From Inia geoffrensis (lineage: Eukaryota; Chordata; Mammalia; Artiodactyla; Iniidae): 64,000 nucleotides of DNA. The notes under the pieces were generated by a model. That model saw only the letters and a list, made by a program, of their open reading frames with translations. It had not been told where the DNA came from and searched no databases. A program made the translations under genes and the position numbers. Location of the stretch: assembly GCA_036417435.1 (NCBI GenBank), contig CM070902.1, positions 42,926,600-42,990,599 of the forward strand, given 5' to 3'. Below are positions 37,901 to 52,900 of the stretch, piece after piece. Numbering within the stretch: position 1 is the first letter of the stretch; each line of letters opens with the position of its first letter.

Positions 37901-40900
37901 TGTCATTAGTTTCACACCAAGAGAACTTTAACCTTTAAATATTTCCAGCTGATTTGGTATGTTTACCTATCCCTTCCTCCAGCTGCAGTAATTCAGGTAC
38001 CACAAACTATAGCTAAGAGTCAATATATAAGGGCACAAAGGTCCTAAGGAGAATGTTAGAATTATCCTGTTTCTTTTTCAGTAGCTGTGGGTTAGAATAT
38101 AAATAAGATCATTGGTAATCCAGGACCAAAATGTAAAGTCCCTTGTATAAGAAAGGTCTTCAGGCTTTTCTCACATCGTTCTTTTTACCTTCACTTAAAA
38201 CAAAGAAATATATATATGTGTGTGTGTGTGTGTATAATACATATTTTAACACACATGCATAATATATATATTTACACATGTATGTTAAATAGCCAATTCC
38301 TCACTTCTTCTAAGGCTTTATAAATTTATGTAACTGAAATTTAATATTATAAATACAGTGTTTTATATAACAAATTATTTGCTTTTTTTCTAAATCATAT
38401 TCTAAATGAGTTTGGGAGGAACATATTGTTTTAAGAAGTCTCTTTTAATTAAAACATAATGAATACTAGACATTTATTGATTTTTCTTTCTCACTGAGGA
38501 TTTCTGATAATTCTGATTCAGTTGCAGTGGGACATATCCCTGAAATTCACATAGAAATATCAGTAGAAAAAGTGAGTACACATACCGCTGCTTAGCGTGG
38601 TGGTAGCAGATTGGTTATTTCTGTGACAGGGAAGAGGAAACGTTTCACATGGTTTAGCTTCATCTGCAGTCAGTTCTATTTTTGGTAATGTAAAGACTTG
38701 GAATCTGAGAGTTGTCCAAAAAATAAGTGCAATAGCTCTTTACAGGATTCTAAAATTCCTCAGGTATGAGATAGTTGGAGAAATTTTCTAAATAATGTGT
38801 TCAAGCCTAGGACTGAGATGAAACCTAAGATGTTGTGAGTGTTTGTGCATATTTTCACTATTTTAATATTGAGTAGCCTCAGCTAAGAAGCATAAACTGG
38901 TTATGATGTCGTTAATTTTCTCAGTAGATCATGAATTATGTTACACATTATTATAATTCATAATTTGACTTTAAATTTGAGTAAAACAGTTCCATTTGCT
39001 TTGTAAATGTTTGACCCTCTACAGCTATGAATGAAATTCCCCAAAGCAAATTTATATTGGATTAATGCCATTAGACCAGGCCTAAGGATAAGCAGGAAGT
39101 CCAGCTCCTAAGACATGCTGTGAAGTGTTTTGGGGCTTATTGACCATTTCCATGCTTAATACAACTAGTAAGACTTCAGGGAATTCATTCTTCTATAGCC
39201 TGTTCTTGATAGCTCCTTTTATAATTCCTGTTGTCTGATTTTCCATAGTTGACTTCCATCTCTTTGAAACCCTGTTTTCCTTAAGGCCTGTATAAGTTTT
39301 AGAAGACCTACACAACAAAATTCTAAATGCTGGTTCCACCCCTACCCTCATCCTAAACTAATATATAGGTCAGGTAAGCTATATATAATCTATATAATAC
39401 AGATTATATATACAGAAACACACACAGAGGTAAGCTATGTATAAACTAGTATACAGGTCAGGTAAATCTGCCATGCTTTGAGGTAACTGGACGTCATGGA
39501 CAGGTTTAAGTCTGCAGCAGATTATATAACTAAAGACAGTAGAATGGCAGGGTTACTTTATATAAAAGACTAATATTTATTGACTTATTTCTTGAAGTGT
39601 AAATGATTAAGAGTTTTCAAGTTTGATTTTCCTCCTTTTTATTATAGGGAAACTACTGCCGTACCCTCACCTTGTAGGCACACTTCTTTATATTAAAGCC
39701 TTATTAGTATAATTTTTTTTTAATTTTGTAAATTCTCTATAATAGAATGTATTTAATGAGATGAAATGTTTTCCTTTGATCTTTAAGTTTTATACCTTTG
39801 GAGAAACTACATTTCTGACAACTTTTAATATATATTTTGATTTGAAATTTTTCAATATCAGATTTTTCCCAGGCCTAAAAATATCCATGAACATAAATTA
39901 AGATCTTGATTTTGACAGTCGTTTTTGGTTTACTGTTAATTCCAGAGTGGAAATACTCCTTGTATACTCAGATTTGGGGGGATGAGTTATTTAAAAACAA
40001 GTTGCAAATTTTATCAAGCTGGTACTTTCTTATGAAAAATAAATTGCTGTATTTTTTATCCATGAGGAATTATGTAAACTGCTAATAACATAGGTTGAAA
40101 TGCTTTCTGCTTTATAGTTTTACAATATTTAACACATGTACTCTTCTTCGATGATACTAATAATAATTTGTATCTTAAATCCCTCTTACTCCAGATGTAG
40201 AGACATAAGCGCTTAGGTAACTGTTATAAATTGTACCAAAAAGATTGAAAGCATTATTAGCTATAGTATATCATTAATCATTTTCAACTAAGCAAGTTTG
40301 AACATGGATTTATTTCTTTACATTCTATCTAAACTCTACAGGCTTCAGAGAATGAATTTAATATTGTTATATATTTTCATTCTTCTGTGTCTTCCATTTA
40401 CTTTTTCCATGCAGGGCTTGGTATAAAGTGATTTAGATCTGAATTACTAGTTGGACAGTATATGCTATATCACTCTTCATAATAAGTAGAAAAACAAGGA
40501 TTTAATTCAAGTTATTTCCATTCGTTGGGAAAATTATTTGGGATGCTATTTAACCATAAAGTGTTACATATTTCTATCCTGATTAGATGAAACAAATACT
40601 TATTCATGAATTTTAACACAAATGAGAATAAATTATATTTTTCCTGTTAATTTCACAGTTTTTATACAGTTCAGATGATACATATATGAGTGCATTGTAA
40701 ATATTAAAACACCATGCTGATGTTATGTGATGACATTGTGGTAGCTCTTAAGACAAAGTAGCACTAATTTCCAGATGCCCACATAGCTTTTGTATATGTG
40801 GGCTTATTTTTAGTTCTGACATTTTACGATTTGTCCTTTGTTTACATGCAGCAAGGAGTTATGGGCGAAGACGAGGTAATTCATTTCTGTTTGCTATGGT

Positions 40901-43900
40901 ATAACTCTTTCTAATTGGGTTTTACTGATCAATGTTATAATTAATTATCCCAGATTTATTATGCAATGTCTGGAAACTCACAGAAAAAAATGTATTTTGA
41001 TTTGAGCGCTTACTTGTCAAAGTTTTGAATCCTAAATATCTTAACCTTTAAAGTACATTTTCATACTAATATGGTTATTTAATAAACTTTTCCATTTTAA
41101 GCTGTCCAGATTTTAACTGTTTTTAAAGTTATTTGTGTATCTTTTAAAATAAACCTGCTGTTTATAGTTTTTTTAAGAGATTTGTTTAATAAATACTAGT
41201 GAAGGTGACATGCTCGCTCAATCTGTAACTGATTGTCTTATCTGTGATATGTAATTTACAACTCTAGTTTATTAGTTTTATGTTTGACCCAGTTGAAAAT
41301 GACAAATACCAGATTACTGTTAACACTGATATATAGAAATCATGTTGCTAATATTTCTCTGTGTCTTCTAAGAATATAATAGTTTCTCTCTCCCTGTCTC
41401 TAACACCATACACAGACACACATTCTTTTTCTCTCCCACAAAGGTCTTCCCCTCTGGGTTCTTGTTATCTTAAGGAAAAGGCCAGGACTATATGATACTG
41501 TACTATTCAGCTTCGTAGGAAAGCAGCTGACATTTTCCATGGCTTAAACTTTGCTTTTCTCTTTCATGTGCAGAAATTGATGGGGAGAAAGGTAGATGTG
41601 GTGATGGGAGAGATGGAGCAAAAGTAACTTTACACAAAAAAAATAATTGTAGGCTGTGACTATAATATCAAGAAAAAGCAAAACTTTCTCCTTTTAGTTA
41701 GGAACTTGCTACTACTCATATATATTTCTGTCCTCTGGGAGCCGTAAAGATTTCCTCTACATCAGAACTGCCTCCCAGCATTGGAAGAAAGATCTCACAT
41801 AGTTTTTTGTTTGTTTGTTTGTTTTTTGTTTTTTGTGGTATGCGGACCTCTCACTGTTATGGCTTCTCCCGTTGCGGAGCACAGGCTCCGGACGCGCAGA
41901 CTCAGTGGCCATGGCTCACGGGCCCAGCCACTCCGCAGCATGTGGGATCTTCCCAGACCGGGGCACGAACCCGTGTCCCCTGCATCGTCTGGTGGACTCT
42001 CAACCACTGCACCACCAGGGAAGCCCCTCACATGGTTTTAAGACTTTTGGTAGAAGCCTTCTATAGGACAGAACTGACAGTTGTCACATTTATATGGCTT
42101 AGTTTGCGGGGATAACACCTGAATTTTCCTCTCAAATTACATGGCATTAGTAATTATTTTAGTTGGTCCTCTGTGAATATAGGAGTCTGCTTTTACAATT
42201 TTGGATTTGATGGTCAGATGAAAATATCCCGTGATAAATCATAATATAAAAAGAATATATATATAATTTATTATATATATATTATATATAACTCAGTCAC
42301 TTTGCTGTACAGCAGAAATTAACATTGTAAATCAACTATACTTCAATAAAATTTTTTTAAAAGTTTATCCATTAGAAATAACTATTGAGAGATTTTGAGT
42401 TTGAAAGTACTTTAACATAGTAAGTAATAAAACATTAAAAAAAAAAAAAGCCACATACCAAAGGAATGACTCAGAAAGAACTAGAAGTAGCCTGGCTCTC
42501 TTCCTATTTTCTACTCATTTTTTCCTCTTCCTATGCTAGATGTTATATCAGTATCACGTCAACAACCTTTTAACTACCAAGGACCCCTTTTATGGGTTTC
42601 ATGTTTTAGATTTGGTCCATCAAAAGAAGTACATTTATTCGTTTATTTAGTCATTTTTCTTTTCTAAAAAGAAATCTCATACACATCAGATCTGTTGATG
42701 TGGGATGTGTCAAACTGAGTTGATATAATTTTTGCCAAAAAATAAGACATTGTTCTTTACCAGTGCAGTGGTGGGTGGACAGTATTATTTTCTCAAGGCA
42801 TGTTGACTTTATAATCTAGTTGAGGAAGAACTATTTTTTCTTCTTTTGTCACCTTTGACTCACCTTTAAGCTCAGGCACAGAGTAGCTGTTCTCATTTAA
42901 AAGATTTCCTGCTTGACTGCAGTAAAACCAAATTACTACCAAAATGAATTTATATATTTTAATATCTTTAATAATGTCAACATAAGAACTTTAAATCAAA
43001 CTGGGTACAGATATTAATATATGAAATATACCTTAGGAATAATCAAAATTTAATTATACTGAAAGTAAGAAAAGGCAAAGGTTTTTTTCCCTGCTTTTCA
43101 TTTGTGTCCTGCCCCAACTCCTATGTATTTCTGTACTGTGGGAGCCATAAAGAGTTCTACTTCAGTGCTGTCTGGGGGCCAGGATTAGAAAGGAGAAAGA
43201 CTCTCACATCTATCTTTTGTATTTATTGTCTGTTCAATGTTTATTCCATTCTGAGAGTGGACATACTCGTCTGAGCTTGGAGTAGGGTGGTAGGTTGTGA
43301 AGGGAGGTGTGAAATGTAACTTAAACTCTATCTCTCAATCTAAAATATTTCTGTTATTGCAATCTTCCCTTTAATAAAGGATTAAAGGGCCGCTCTACTC
43401 CAGAAGGAGTAAAAATACATAGAATATTTTTTAAAATAATAGAAATAAAGAACCTACAATATTTTAGTTAGTGGTACTAAATACCACAAAGCAATTTTTT
43501 CTAGCAGACAAGCAAAGCTTTAGTTAGTAGATTTTAGTAGATTATATATGGAATGAGAAGATAAGAGAAATACTTTTTAAAGAGAATGAAAATATGGAGG
43601 TTTAATTAGAGAGGTTGGATTTATTCATACTGTGTTTGTAGCCATTCATATTCATGTGCTATTATGAATAAGGAATTATTAATAATACATTATACTTAAA
43701 GAATTGCTTAAAAATTGACCTGGGATTTTCTCTGATTAGATTTAATTTGAACTCATTTGACTCTTTTTTAACAGTCTTGTGAAGTAGCCAGAGTAAGTGT
43801 ATACTCCCTAATATCACCACTACCAAACCCTTTTATGATGACATCAAGGCTGAAAATTTTCATCTTTGATAAATACTTTTTTCACATTTTTTTATTGAAT

Positions 43901-46900
43901 TATAATTTGTATACAATATTATACTAGTTTCAGATGTACAACATAGTAATTCAGTATTTGTGTGCATTACAAAATGATCACCATGATAAGTCTAGTAACC
44001 ATCTGTCACCATACGAAGTTATTACAGTATTATTGACTTTATTCTCTATGCTGTACATTACATCTCTGTGACTTACTTGTTTTACATCTGAAAGTTTATA
44101 CCTCTTAATCCCTTTTACAACTATTTCTATTTCGTTTATTCCCCTACCTTTCTCCCCTCTGGAAACCTCCAGTTTATTCTCTGTACCTATGAATCTGGTT
44201 CTGTTTTGTTCTGTTTATTTATTTGTGTTGTTTTTTAGATTACACATATAAGTGAAGTCATACAGTATCTATCTTTGACTTATTTCATTTAACATAATAC
44301 CTTCTAGGTCATCCATGTTATTGCAAATTGCAAGATTTCATTCTTTTTTTTTTTGGCTGAGTAATACTCCATGGCATATATATACCACATCTTTTTTATC
44401 CATTCATCTATTGATGGACACTTAGGTTGCTTTCATATCTTGTCTATTGTAAATAATGCTGCAGTAAACATAGGGGTACATATATCTTTTCGAATTAGTG
44501 TTTTCATTTTCTTCAGATAATACCCAGAAGTATTATTGCTAGATTGTATGGCAGCTCTATTTTTAATTTTTTGAGGAAATCTCTGTACTGTTTTCCATAG
44601 TGCCTGCATAAATTTTTGTTCCCACCAACATTGCATGAGTGTTGCCTTTTCTCCACATCCATGCCAGCACTTGTTGTTTCTTGTCTTTTTTGATAACAGC
44701 CATTCTGACAGGTGTGAGTTGGTATCTCATTGTGGTTTTGATTTGCATTTCCCTGATGATTAGTGATGCCAAGTAGATTTTTGTGTATCTGTTAACCATC
44801 TGTATCTGTCTTCTTTGGAAAAATGTCTGTTCAAGTCCTCTGCTTATTTTTGTTGTTGTTGTTGATAATTGAGTTGAATGAGTTCTTTATATATTTTGGA
44901 TATCAACCCCTTATTGAATATATCATTTACAAATAGGTCTCCCATTTAGTTGATTGCCTTTTCATTTTGTTGATGATTTCCTTCACTGTGCAAAGCTTTT
45001 TACAGTTTGATGTAGTCCCATTTGTTTATTTTTGCTTTTGTTATCCTTGCCTGAGGAGACATATTCAAAAAAAGTATTGCTGAGACCAGTGTCAAAGAGC
45101 TTACTGCCTATGTTTTCTTCTAGGAGTTTTAGGTCTTACATTTAAGTCTTTAATCCATTTTGAGTTTATTTTTGTATATGGTGTGAGAAAGTAGTTCAGT
45201 TTCATTCTTTTGCATGTAGCTGTTCACTTTTTCCAGCACCATTTAATGAAGGGACTATCTTTTCCCATTGTATATTCTTGCCTTCTTTGTCATATAGATT
45301 AATTGACTATATAAGTGAGGATTTATTTCTGGTCTCTCTGTTCTGTTCCATTGATCTATGTGTCTGTTTCTATGTCACTACCATACTGTTTTGATTACTC
45401 TAGCTTTTTAGTATAGCTTAAAATTAGGGAGCCTGATACCTCCAGCTTTGTTCTTCTTTCTCAGGATTGCTTTGGCTATTCAAGGTTTTTGTTTTTTTTT
45501 TTTTAATGGTTCTCTACAAATTTTAGGATTATTTGTTCTAGTTGTGTGAAAAATGCCATTGGTATCTTAATAGAGATTGCATTGAATCTGTAGATTGCTT
45601 TGAGTAGTATGGAAATTTTAACAATATTAATTCTCTGTGAACACAGTATATTTTTCCACTTATTTTTGCCATCTTCAATTTTTCATCAGTGCCTTATAGT
45701 TTTTAGAATATAGGTCTTTCACCTCTTACTTAAGTTTATTCCTAGGTATTTTATTATTTTTGATGTGATTGTAGGTGGGATCGTTTTCTTGCTTTCCCTT
45801 TTCTGATAGTTTATTAGTGTGTAGAAATGCAACAGATTTCTGTATGTTAATTATTTTGATAACTGTCAGAGAATGGACGAAATCTTCAAAGCATGACCAA
45901 AAAGAAGCCAGGGTAATACTATAAGACAGGGTCAGCAAACTATAACCCACAAGCCAAGGCTTCTGATTTTTTAAACAAAGTTTTATTACAACACATCCAT
46001 GCCCATTCAATTACTTTTTGTCTAGTTGCTTTGGAGCTACAGTGATGACAGTTGAGTAGTTGCAACAGAGAAATGTATGGCCTACAAAGTCTAAAATATT
46101 TACTGTCTGGCCCTTTACCGAAAAAAATTGCTAATCCCTCCTCCTCAAAGAGACTGACTTACCTACTCTACACTTATACCCAGACATAGCAATTTTTAAA
46201 AGAAACAAAATTTTAGTGAACTTAATTTTAAAGTAAATATATTATGTCTAGACATTAATTTACAAAGACATACAGGATACTAGGTTTTAATTGGTTGTTT
46301 AAATTAAATATCTTATTCATTCTCTGTGAGAAAAGGACAAACCTATTACTGGGGCAAAATGCTTTTAAGTAATAAATGTACCTTATAGCTCCTGTCTCAG
46401 TTCTTTGGAGAAACATGTATGATAGTGATTCTATCTGATTAAACAGATGGTGCCTGAGAGAGATCAGTCCTGGACCTACTTCTGTTGTTTTGATAGTTTT
46501 TTTAATCCTTGCATATGAAATAAAAATCATACCATCACACTGGTGGGTTATTTAACCCAGTAGAGTGGCTGCTAGGATCTTGAGGATGGGAGGAATATTC
46601 ATTCTTAATAATAATAGTTTGTTTTGTGTTTGCTTTTATTTTTAAAACAATCAGTACATAAAAGTATAGATATACATTGATATCAAAGAACCATGCTTAG
46701 CTTTAAGCTATAAATTGACTAATTTTGTACAAATGTTTTCTTTTCCTCTCCTGGTAATTTTAGTTTTCTTTTTTATTCATGAACTTGATGAACTTTACTG
46801 AGAAGTATTTTTTTTTTGCGGTACGTGGGCCTCTCACTGCTGTGGCCTCTCCCGTTGCGGAGCACAGGCTCCGGGTGCGCAGGCTCAGCGGCCTTGGTTC

Positions 46901-49900
46901 ACGGGCCCAACCGCTCTGCAGCATGGTGGGACCCTCCCAGACTGGGGCACGAACCCATGTCCCCTGCATCGGCAGGCGGACTCTCAACCACTGTGCCACC
47001 AGGGAAGCCCTTGACTTTTTTTAACGTTAGTTTGTTTTCTGTGTCATTGATTTTACTTTTTTCATTTCCTTGATGCTACTCTTTTTGTATTTAATTTATT
47101 CTTTTTCTGTCTCTTTGTGGCAGAAACTAGGATTATTTATTTTAAGCATTTCTTATTTTCTAATATGCATTTAAAACTATAAAATTCCCTGTAAGTATGA
47201 AAATTTTCCTCTAAGTAAGTAGCTCTTGCTACATCCCACAGATTTTATATTGTGATTTCATTATCAGTCAATTTCATTCTTTTGAGATGTAAAACCTGAA
47301 AATATATCCTAGTTTCAGAGCAAAAAAGGAGAAAGGTAATTTAATTTTGGTTGAAAACTGTTGTAAATATTTTAGTCCAGATCACTTTATGATCAGACTC
47401 TACTTTTCTCAACACATATAATTTTACCTTTACTGCCAGTCATTTTCATGGATCATTCTTAGAAAGTATGTTTAAAGTACATGGAAAACATAGTTATTAA
47501 CTGGTTCTCCTTTTATTGTCATGTTGATTTGGGTTATAGGAAAGGATAATTGGAAAGATAAAAAATAATATTTTTGTTGGTGATATATATTTAGTTAACT
47601 CCTCTTTTAAACGGGTATTTAACTCTATAATTTTATGGCTTCTAGAAAGAAAGTGGTCATGATTTTCCAACAGTGAAGATTCTTGTTAGTATGGCCAGTA
47701 TGTGACATATTCCTAGCCTTTCCATTACATCTTTCGTTCAGCTGAACTTTGGTTAATAGATTTTAGACATATAGATTATAGATTTTGATAGTTATTTTAC
47801 TAACTGTAGTATTTATTATAATTAGAAATATAGAATAATTCATTAATATATAATGAATATTCTTACAATATTATAGTTAAGAAAAAATTTTAAGTCATTT
47901 TGGGTCACTTGTGTAACATTGCTTATGTAGTGATTTTCTTTGTCACTGCATTCGATATTTATACTTAAGTATTGCCATGTCTGAAATAAGTATAAAATTT
48001 GGATTTGCCATTTTAATCAAAAACTAGTTAATGTGCATGTTGTTTCTCTACCTCATCTTATTCCTTTTAAAATATACAATTATTTACTTAAAGTCCAACC
48101 ATAGAAAGTTGAACCAGTTATTCATAATTAATATTATTTTTGATGGCTCTTGATGAGGTTCATTTTAAGGAAAATAGTTTCATTTTGAAGAGCTTTCTTC
48201 CCATTGATCACAAAGAATATTGACTTTCTTTTTTCTCATTGGTCCTTATTCCTGATAGCAAAGGTATTGGGAAAGCTAAATATCCAGAGTTACTCAGTGA
48301 ACGTGGGTATCTTTCAGAACATCTTACTTAAACTGAATTTGAATCTTCAGAATAATTTCTGTTTCCTATACCAAATATGATCTTTCTCCCTGATTTTGGT
48401 CTTATAAAATTAAAATTCTTATTTCTAACATCTAGCTAGTTATATTTCACAGACATGTAGCCCCTTCCTTCTCACCTCAACCCCAATTGTATGCAGGCCA
48501 CAGAGTCTAGCATCAGGATTGTTGCAGAGGATAATACAGGCTGTGCCCATATGAGGGTGGGCTCTGATGGGGACTGAAGTCCTAGAGGGGGTGCCTTTTT
48601 CTGTTTTGCATATGTGCAGAAGCACATATTTACACATATGTGTGTAAATATGTGCATATTTACACATGCAGTAAATTAATTCAAGGTCTTATATGCAAGT
48701 ATTACTTGGTGCTTTTGTCCTTACTGTAGTCTGCAAGTGGTTTTTTATTGTTTTCTTATCTGTTTAGTCTGTGCCATTTCTTTCTGCCACCAATTTCTAA
48801 AATGTTTCTCCTAAAACCTTTCTTCTAAAAGGTTACACATCCAGTCTGCCCATCCCCATACATCATATTCTTGCTGCTTTCCATAAGAAATTGAAGTGAT
48901 TTAGTGTTTGTTTGTGATGTAATTGTTGTCATATGACCATGTTTATTTCTAAGTCATTCCTCAGACAACTTCTCTCTTGAATCTAGGTAATTAAACCTTT
49001 AAACTCTCTGAATTTTCCTTAATTTTTTTATGCCTATGTCGCCTTCAGTTTTAAGCCTTTGAATTTGTTGTTGCTCTTTTTATGCCTGACTTTAATTTAT
49101 CATTTTCTTAGATCCGAGATTCAAGTTATATTTGTTCTTATATTTTAGGTCGTTCTTCCCTCTTTCCAATAGATGATGGCTTGCTGGATGATGGTCATAA
49201 TGATCAAGTTGGTGTTTTAAATTCACCCACATGTTACTCAGCTCATCAAAATGGAGAGCGAATAGAACGTTTCTCTCGAAAAGTTTTTGTTGGTGGTCTT
49301 CCTCCGGATATTGATGAAGGTAAAATGATGATTTGGCATATAAAAAAACAAACCTAAAATATAATGTGAATGGGGATATAGAGTTTTTTTTACCTCTAGA
49401 GATTTTCCGTTAAAATGGATATCCATCTCTGTTTAAATATTTTGTCACCTGTTGAAATATAAAGATAATTGAACAAATAACTTTTTTTAAGTTTGTTTCT
49501 TTATATTTTATGCATATTATTATTGTGAGCATTTTTTGTAAATAAGATTTTCATCTAGTTCATCTCCCACTTATGTTTTTAAATATAGAACATATTTGAA
49601 TACATTAAACTTTTTTATGTATTTATTTAAAACTTTTTGTATGACTATAACATGCATGCATGCACACACACATGCATGCACGCACGCACACACACACACA
49701 GTGAATTAAAGGCAACTAACCACAAAACTTTACCTGTAATGGATGACAGTTAAAAATTCAATTTCTTTAAGTATAAATGTGCTTTTAGAAACACATAAGA
49801 AAAGAGGCTATAAAACCCAAGCAAATAATGGAAACAGTACATAAACAGGAAATTTAGGTTATACAAAGACTAATAAGCATATGTAAAAATTATCATGTGT

Positions 49901-52900
49901 AATAATGACAAAAGAAAAATAATTCAAGGTTAAAAATACAGAAACTAATATTTGCAAAGCTGTGGGAAATCTGCCACTGTCATTCACAACTTACTAACAG
50001 AGAATATATTGCTACATTTTGGGAATTTTTTCAGTTGTGATTCAAATATCCACAAACTTATTCTATGTATTAATCAGTATAATAAAGTTTCCATGTGATA
50101 AAATAACCTAGAACATGTCATTAGATGTGACCTGTATGTCTTTCAGTGAAACTGAAAGTGAAACTACCTGGCATGTATCAGACCCTAGTATATTTTAGAA
50201 ATATTATAGCTTTACATGTCTTGTTTCAGCAGCCCTTTTTTCCTATAATATTTTACTTTATCAAGCAGTAATGGATCTCTTTATGGATCTTTAACTTGAT
50301 ATAATGTTGGCATGTTTTTCAAGCCAGTGATATTTATGATTTGGTATCCTGTAAATCCATTAGTGTCCATACATTAGTATATAAAATTTTAAAAGTCACA
50401 CTGAATTGATTATTCTATCCAATGTGCTACTTAAAAACTATTTTGATTAAAATAGCTATTAAGATTTATGTATCATTTTAGTGAGGATATTAGACATGTT
50501 TCTAGTATTTATATTCTAGTTTATCTTAGGCTATTTGGTACTTTAAATTTTTAAATCTTTAAAATAACGTATAAAATATAGGAGTTTTTTAGAATGAATC
50601 ATTAAAACTGATTCCTAATGCATATTATTGTACTTTTTTAAGATGAAATAACTGCTAGCTTCAGAAGATTTGGGCCTTTGGTAGTAGATTGGCCTCATAA
50701 AGCAGAAAGCAAGTCCTATTTTCCACCAAAAGGTAAGAGATTTTTTTTGTTAATATTTGCTAGGGAATAAGTTATATGAGAGCTAATTTTCTCTGCCTAA
50801 AGTATCATTCTAAGTAACTTGGGTACAGACATAAAGTTTCTCTGATCAGTGAAATTAAGAAATGTGTGAAGTGAGAATAAAATATAAACCTATGACTATT
50901 TTAAGTATTGCAAGATATACATAAGTGTTCCAGATAATAGCAGATAACAAGAGAGCAGTATATACTCTGTTGGTGAATTCAGATAGAGAAGAAAATGAAT
51001 GGTCAGAAAAAAACTCAACTACATAAAGAGATAAAATGTGCAGAGGATGCCTAGTTGTGTTACTTACATATTGCCAGGATACTACTGTGACTGGTCACCA
51101 GAGGACAAGAATCACAAATTGAGCGCACATTCATTTGAGCAAAGCAGTGCCACAGTCAGTGGGAACAGGAAGGATCACCTCACCCGCCCAGAGTGAGGAG
51201 GGGAGGCAAGGGGAGAGAAGTGAACATGAATCCAGTCAGTCAGATTGCTAATGGCACATTCTCTGAAGTGAATAAAAGAAAGGGGAGGTTGAAAGACTAA
51301 GACTTTACTTTGAATATTATTGAAATGTAATTTTAGAAATGAAAAAACACGCTATTATTCTTATGGCTGAGTGGATTTTCAAGCCTGGAAAAAAGACTCC
51401 ACTAGATCTATTGAATAATCTGATTTTGGCTCCAGGAAAGGAAACGTGTTAAGAGTTATTGGCATACAAAAACTAGCTAAGGGATTCTGGTGATAAATTA
51501 TATGGGCCATCTCTACTTTTTGTCATTGAGAATTATAGAACTTCCATTAGTGGTTTATGTAGTTCCTTAGAGAAATGGAATAATGTGGTGATTTTTTTTT
51601 AATACCTTTAGATCTTATGCTTACAGAATCCTTTGAACCAGAGATTCTAGATCCCAGGCCTCCATGAGAGTCTAGTTAGAGATATGGACCTGTCTCCATA
51701 TACTCTAAATTTTCACATGATTTTGGAGCTTACTGGACCTGGAGGTCCTGAATCCTTGGTGTAGAGAGAAAATTAGCTCCATATTGATGTAGATGTTCAT
51801 TTCTTAGCGTAGTTTTAATCTGTTGTTCAGTGTTATGATCTTGTCCTTTTATACAGTTTATTTTACTGAGTGTTCAATAAAAATGCCTGTTGGTTTCTAA
51901 TGTTCCTGCCTAAATTACCATCATCCTTTGTCTGGACTATTTCAGGTGTATGACTAGTCTGTCCACATTTCTGGCTATCTCCAGTTTTTCTCCCACAGCA
52001 TAGCTAGAGTAATATCTGTGAAAACAATCTGATGGTGCTACTCCTTGCTTCCAGCTTAAAGCCCATCAGTGGTTTCTCTTATTGTTAGGATAAAGGCAAA
52101 AATGCATTCTCCCTGCCAGCCCTCCCCATCCCATTCCTTCTCCCAGTATTGCTTCGTGTTTCTTTCTAGCTCTGCAAAATGGCCTTGCTCTCTCCTGCCT
52201 CAGGACTTTTATGTTTGTTGTTCTCTTGACCTGAAGGCTTTCCCTGCCTCTTCACCTGTATATCTCCTACTTTTCTCAGCTTAAATATCAGATGCTGGTG
52301 GGAAACTGTTAAGGACCCACCTAATGAGGTCAAATCCTCCTATTGTAGGCCCTTCTAGAACTGTGCCATTTCAGAGCACTCCTCACAGTTGCAATATTAC
52401 AGTTTTACAATTTTATAAATATGCTTTTATTTTATTAATGTCAGATTCTTCCATTAATCTCTCAGACTGTGTCTTTACTCATCTTTGTATTCTCAGTAAT
52501 TCATGGGTTGATAGTTGCCTAATAAATGATATATACAACTATAAATACTGTAGGATAGTTTATCCTTTGACCTGAAGTAGGTGGGGGAAAGCTTCATTGA
52601 GAAATTTTGAACTAAATCTAAAAGATACTGTGCAATTTAGATAGATTAAAAAGTTGTTCAATAGAGTTCCAGGCAGGAGTTGAAATATAATTTTAGAAAG
52701 GTATTAGAATTAGTTTTTGTCAAGACAGATACACATTTTCTGCATGGGCAGAAATGTAAGAAAGGTAGGTTGGCACTAATTTCATGAAACAGAATAGTTG
52801 CTGTCTTTGTTGCTGTTGCATTGTTATTGTGGTTTTTGTGGTAGTTGTTAGTTTATTTTCTCAAACTGAAAACAAGAAAAAAAAACAATAAAAAATATTA

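Larger units (their letters stand above)
33476..40851 (+). other. CPEB2: CPEB2 intron 5
   Basis: 7.4 kb. It holds MIRs (33700-33900, 36120-36340), a direct duplication of about 100 bases (35421 and 36382), an 88-base tandem duplication near 39355, a TA/TG microsatellite (38207-38235) and a possible alternative terminal exon at 34266. The rest is AT-rich with no recognised gene. Confidence 0.9.
40876..49148 (+). other. CPEB2: CPEB2 intron 6
   Basis: 8.3 kb. It holds two minus-strand SINEs (41801-42026, 46808-47010), an L1 3' end (42235-42362), about 2 kb of minus-strand L1 (43870-45850), an hAT remnant (45927-46138) and a perfect hairpin (48622-48655). The rest is AT-rich with no recognised gene. 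Confidence 0.9.

Noticed and set aside
41781..42115. Overlapping open frames on both strands in intron 6
   Set aside because: They translate a CHR SINE. Similar peptides occur at 46.8 and 53.7 kb for the same reason.
44433..44799. Minus-strand open frames at 44.4-44.8 kb
   Set aside because: They are remnants of L1 ORF2 in a truncated, multiply interrupted element.
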